A stretch of DNA of 64,000 bases. It comes from Paracoccaceae bacterium (GTDB lineage Bacteria > Pseudomonadota > Alphaproteobacteria > Rhodobacterales > Rhodobacteraceae). Both the position numbers and the translations under genes were made by a program. The stretch spans positions 62,001 to 126,000 of the forward strand of contig JABURR010000094.1 in assembly GCA_014762635.1 (NCBI GenBank), written 5' to 3'. The stretch's first letter is position 1; every line of letters begins with the position of its first letter. Of the stretch, positions 61,534 through 64,000 are shown piece after piece. The notes under the pieces were generated by a model. The model did no database searches. It saw nothing but the letters and a program-made list of their open reading frames with translations, and was not told the origin of the DNA.

Positions 61534-63495
61534 TTATTCCGCCGCAACCGCTTCGGGATCTGCCAGCGCAACGATATCGAACATGATTCGATTCAATTCG
61601 AAGTCCTTTGGCGTGTAGATCTTCGCGACGCCCATTGCGCGCAGGTGCTGTGCGTCATCCTCTGGAATGATGCCGCCGACAATGACCGGAACATGGCCCA
61701 ATCCTTCCGCGCGGACGCGGTCCATGACCTCCGCGATCAGGGGCAGATGCGACCCGGACAGGATCGATAGCCCGATCACATGGGCATCTTGCTCTTTCGC
61801 GGCTTCGACGATTTCCGATGGGGTCAGACGGATGCCCTCGTAATGGATGTCCATGCCGCAGTCCCGCGCGCGGGCGGCGATCTGCTCGGCACCGTTGGAA
61901 TGGCCATCCAGCCCCGGTTTGCCGACCAGGAACTTCAGGCGCCGCCCCAGGCGATCCGACACCGCGTCCACCGATGCGCGGATCTCATCCAGCCCCTCGG
62001 TCCGGTTCGAGGGGTTCCGGCTCACGCCGGTGGGGGCCCGGTACTGCCCGAAGGCCGCGCGGATCACGTCGGCCCACTCGCCGGTGGTGGCGCCCGCCTT
62101 CGCCGCCTCGATCGAGGGCGTCATGATATTGGCGCCGGTCTGGGCCGCTTCGCGCACCTTGGCCAGAGCGGCCTGCACAGCGGTTTCGTGGCGATCCGCA
62201 CGCCAGGCTTCAAGCCGCGCGATCTGGTCGGCTTCGGCATCCTTGTCAGCCACCATGATCGCCTCGGGGCCGGACGTCAGCGGAGAGGGCTCGCCGCTCT
62301 GCCAGCGATTCACGCCCACGACCGTGGTTTCGCCCGCCTCGATCCGGGAAATACGCTCGGCGTTGGCCTCGACCAGGCGGCCCTTCATGTAGTCGATCGC
62401 CTGAACCGCCCCGCCCATGCCGTCGATCTGCGCAAGCTCGGCGCGCGCGCCTTCTTTCAAAGCCTCGACCTTGGCGGTCACCACCGGGTTGCCGTCGAAA
62501 AGGTCGCCGTATTCCAGCAGGTCGGTCTCGTAGGCCAGGATCTGCTGCATCCTGAGCGACCATTGCTGATCCCAAGGGCGCGGCAGGCCCAGCGCCTCGT
62601 TCCAGGCCGGAAGCTGCACCGCGCGGGCGCGGGCGTTCTTCGACAGCGTCACCGCCAGCATTTCCAGCAGGATACGGTAGACGTTGTTTTCCGGCTGCTG
62701 CTCGGTCAGGCCCAGCGAATTGACCTGAACGCCATAGCGAAAGCGGCGGTACTTGGCGTCCTCGACACCGTAGCGATCCCGGCAGATCTCGTCCCAAAGC
62801 TCCACGAAGGCGCGCATCTTGCACATCTCGGTCACGAAGCGGATGCCCGCGTTCACGAAGAAGGAAATCCGCCCCACCATCGAGGGGAAATCCGCCGCAT
62901 CCACCTTGCCCTTCAGGTCATCCAGCACGGCCGTCGCCGTGGCAAGCGCGAAGGCCAGTTCCTGTTCCGGCGTCGCCCCGGCCTCCTGCAGGTGGTAGGA
63001 ACAGACGTTCATCGGGTTCCACTTCGGCAGGTTCGCTCGCGTATAAGCGGCGACGTCCGTGATCATCCGCAAGCTGGGCTTCGGCGGGCAGATATAGGTG
63101 CCCCGGCTGAGGTATTCCTTGACGATGTCGTTCTGAACCGTGCCCTGCAGGGCGGCGATATCGGCGCCCTGTTCCTCGGCCACGGCGATATAGAGGGCCA
63201 ACAGCCACGGCGCCGTGGCGTTGATCGTCATCGAGGTGTTCATCTTTTCGAGCGGGATCTGGTCGAACAGCGCCCGCATGTCGCCCAGGTGCGCCACCGG
63301 GACACCGACCTTGCCGACCTCACCACGGGCGAGTTCGTGATCGCTGTCGTAGCCGGTCTGAGTCGGCAGATCGAAAGCCACCGAAAGCCCGGTTTGCCCC
63401 TTGGCAAGGTTCCCGCGATAAAGCGCGTTCGACGCCTTGGCCGTGGAATGGCCGGCATAGGTACGGAAAAGCCAGGGTCTGTCGTGCTCGGTCAT
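61534..63495 (-). CDS. ecm: Ethylmalonyl-CoA mutase
   Basis: 653 residues from ATG 63495 (MTEHDRPWLFRTYAGHSTAKASNA). The N-terminal mutase barrel includes FDLPTQTGYDSDHELARGEVGKVGVPV and TSMTINATAPWLLALY. The C-terminal cobalamin domain has the B12 motif DGHSNG (DxHxxG). The enzyme converts ethylmalonyl-CoA to methylsuccinyl-CoA in the ethylmalonyl-CoA pathway for acetyl-CoA assimilation. The close match of blocks to Rhodobacter Ecm and the length favour Ecm over methylmalonyl-CoA mutase. No ccr gene is in the window. Confidence 0.93.
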   Translation of the reverse strand: MTEHDRPWLFRTYAGHSTAKASNALYRGNLAKGQTGLSVAFDLPTQTGYDSDHELARGEVGKVGVPVAHLGDMRALFDQIPLEKMNTSMTINATAPWLLALYIAVAEEQGADIAALQGTVQNDIVKEYLSRGTYICPPKPSLRMITDVAAYTRANLPKWNPMNVCSYHLQEAGATPEQELAFALATATAVLDDLKGKVDAADFPSMVGRISFFVNAGIRFVTEMCKMRAFVELWDEICRDRYGVEDAKYRRFRYGVQVNSLGLTEQQPENNVYRILLEMLAVTLSKNARARAVQLPAWNEALGLPRPWDQQWSLRMQQILAYETDLLEYGDLFDGNPVVTAKVEALKEGARAELAQIDGMGGAVQAIDYMKGRLVEANAERISRIEAGETTVVGVNRWQSGEPSPLTSGPEAIMVADKDAEADQIARLEAWRADRHETAVQAALAKVREAAQTGANIMTPSIEAAKAGATTGEWADVIRAAFGQYRAPTGVSRNPSNRTEGLDEIRASVDAVSDRLGRRLKFLVGKPGLDGHSNGAEQIAARARDCGMDIHYEGIRLTPSEIVEAAKEQDAHVIGLSILSGSHLPLIAEVMDRVRAEGLGHVPVIVGGIIPEDDAQHLRAMGVAKIYTPKDFELNRIMFDIVALADPEAVAAE

Positions 63496-63834
63496 GGGGC
63501 ACCCGTCATGTTGCAGTGCAGCATTCTTACGGCAGGCAATAATATTTCGCAATGGGCAATATTTGGGTTCTATTGTGACCCTTGAGAATCGGGGCGGTAT
63601 GATGTCCGATTGCGCCCGCGTTCGCTGAACCGTCGCGTGCATTGGGGGAACCACGGTAATAGACCGGCCTGCGCTTTCATCAATCGGGCCTCGCGCACAG
63701 GTCACGTTCTCCAGTGCACAATCCAAGGTGTTTTTCGCAGATTGAATCGCGTTTAGACACGTACTTGCCCAATTTCGGCCAAGATGCCGTGGGCAGATTG
63801 TTTCCGGGTTGGCAATAGAAGCCCGGTCTGAGGC
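63496..63834. promoter_or_regulatory. ecm upstream region
   Basis: 339 bp without a supported gene. Near the ecm start an imperfect inverted repeat TATTTCGCAATGGGCAATATT (about 63543-63563) and a later TTGCCCAAT (about 63765) hint at a regulator site with a TTGC/GCAA core. Assignment to a short-chain acyl-CoA regulator of the PccR/ScfR type would be speculative. Confidence 0.3.
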
Positions 63835-64000
63835 TCAGTCCAAAGGCAATGTAGTATGATGTATTCGCCACGTGGCAATGTTGATCAAAGGCAGAAGCGC
63901 ATCGCGCTCCGCCTCCAGATGCCGGAAGAGGTATCGCAGGAAGAAACGGTCCCGGATAAGCCGGTAGCACCACGACCGCAGGAGGGGAAAATCCTTCAGG
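63835..64000 (-). CDS. C-terminal end of an unidentified protein
   Basis: Fifty-four residues open to the window edge, ending at a TGA at 63835-63837 on the minus strand. The frame has the high third-position GC expected here (about 80% by hand) and a protein-like composition (SWCYRLIRDRFFLRYLFRHLEAERDALLPLINIATW). The overlapping plus-strand ORF from 63856 has poorer codon use. It is on the same strand as ecm and upstream of it. No family could be assigned. Confidence 0.5.
   Translation of the reverse strand, partial: LKDFPLLRSWCYRLIRDRFFLRYLFRHLEAERDALLPLINIATWRIHHTTLPLD

Noticed and set aside
61780-63585. 601-residue plus-strand open frame
   Set aside because: Antisense to ecm, which is a full-length, motif-complete gene.
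63856-64000. Plus-strand gene start (ATG ATG) running off the window end
   Set aside because: Third-position GC is lower than in the overlapping minus-strand frame, which also reads as a plausible protein C terminus. I kept the minus-strand call, with only moderate confidence.

Overview
The window is about 64 kb of GC-rich alphaproteobacterial chromosome. It most resembles a Rhodobacterales (Roseobacter-group) member. The indicators are a CcrM-type GANTC methyltransferase, ethylmalonyl-CoA mutase, an H-NS/HvrA-like protein, carotenoid and Mg-chelatase homologues in the order of a purple-bacterial photosynthesis cluster, and TGT-N12-ACA (PpsR/CrtJ-type) sites. I see no IS element, integrase, CRISPR array or rRNA. 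One tRNA gene, Arg(CCT), is present.

Layout. (1) 0-12.4 kb: housekeeping and catabolic genes. These are the rsmC tail, an SDR without its catalytic lysine, a lipoprotein, thrS, two alpha/beta hydrolases, a DUF1989 protein, an IclR-controlled acyl-CoA unit (MaoC, thiolase, IclR, thioesterase, with a divergent SDR), a GST and a D(-)-tartrate dehydratase. (2) 12.4-17.4 kb: tspO-crtI facing bchI-like and bchD-like genes. This keeps the order of a photosynthesis gene cluster, but crtB, crtA and bchO are absent and the chelatase subunits have lost key residues. (3) 17.4-26.4 kb: ccrM, rnhB, small exported proteins, a membrane-anchored winged-helix regulator, an MFS transporter, a membrane rhodanese, tRNA-Arg and a LacI regulator.

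(4) 26.4-40.1 kb: a capsule/lipid locus of the rhizobial rkp type. A reducing polyketide synthase (KS-AT-DH-x-ER-KR-ACP, no thioesterase) is followed by an alpha-oxoamine synthase overlapping it by 4 bp. Two KpsS-like proteins and two glycosyltransferases complete the set. (5) 40.2-60.3 kb: an exopolysaccharide operon (manB, manC, flippase, two glycosyltransferases, a PslG-like glycoside hydrolase, an exported protein and a 1030-residue membrane protein). It is bracketed by two parallel signalling modules. Each module has a periplasmic protein, a hybrid histidine kinase and a divergently encoded LuxR-type response regulator, and the two regulators are paralogues with nearly the same recognition helix. 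A 6-4-6 palindrome, CTATCC-N4-GGATAG, recurs at both divergent regulator promoters and in front of two glycosyltransferase genes, which suggests a shared regulon. (6) 60.3-64 kb: purine nucleoside phosphorylase, an HvrA-like protein, ethylmalonyl-CoA mutase and the 3' end of an unidentified gene.

The strongest candidates for new biology are the twin-module exopolysaccharide circuit with its palindrome, the degenerate chelatase pair still behind PpsR-type sites, and the polyketide-oxoamine-KpsS locus. All functions are read from sequence; no database search was run.
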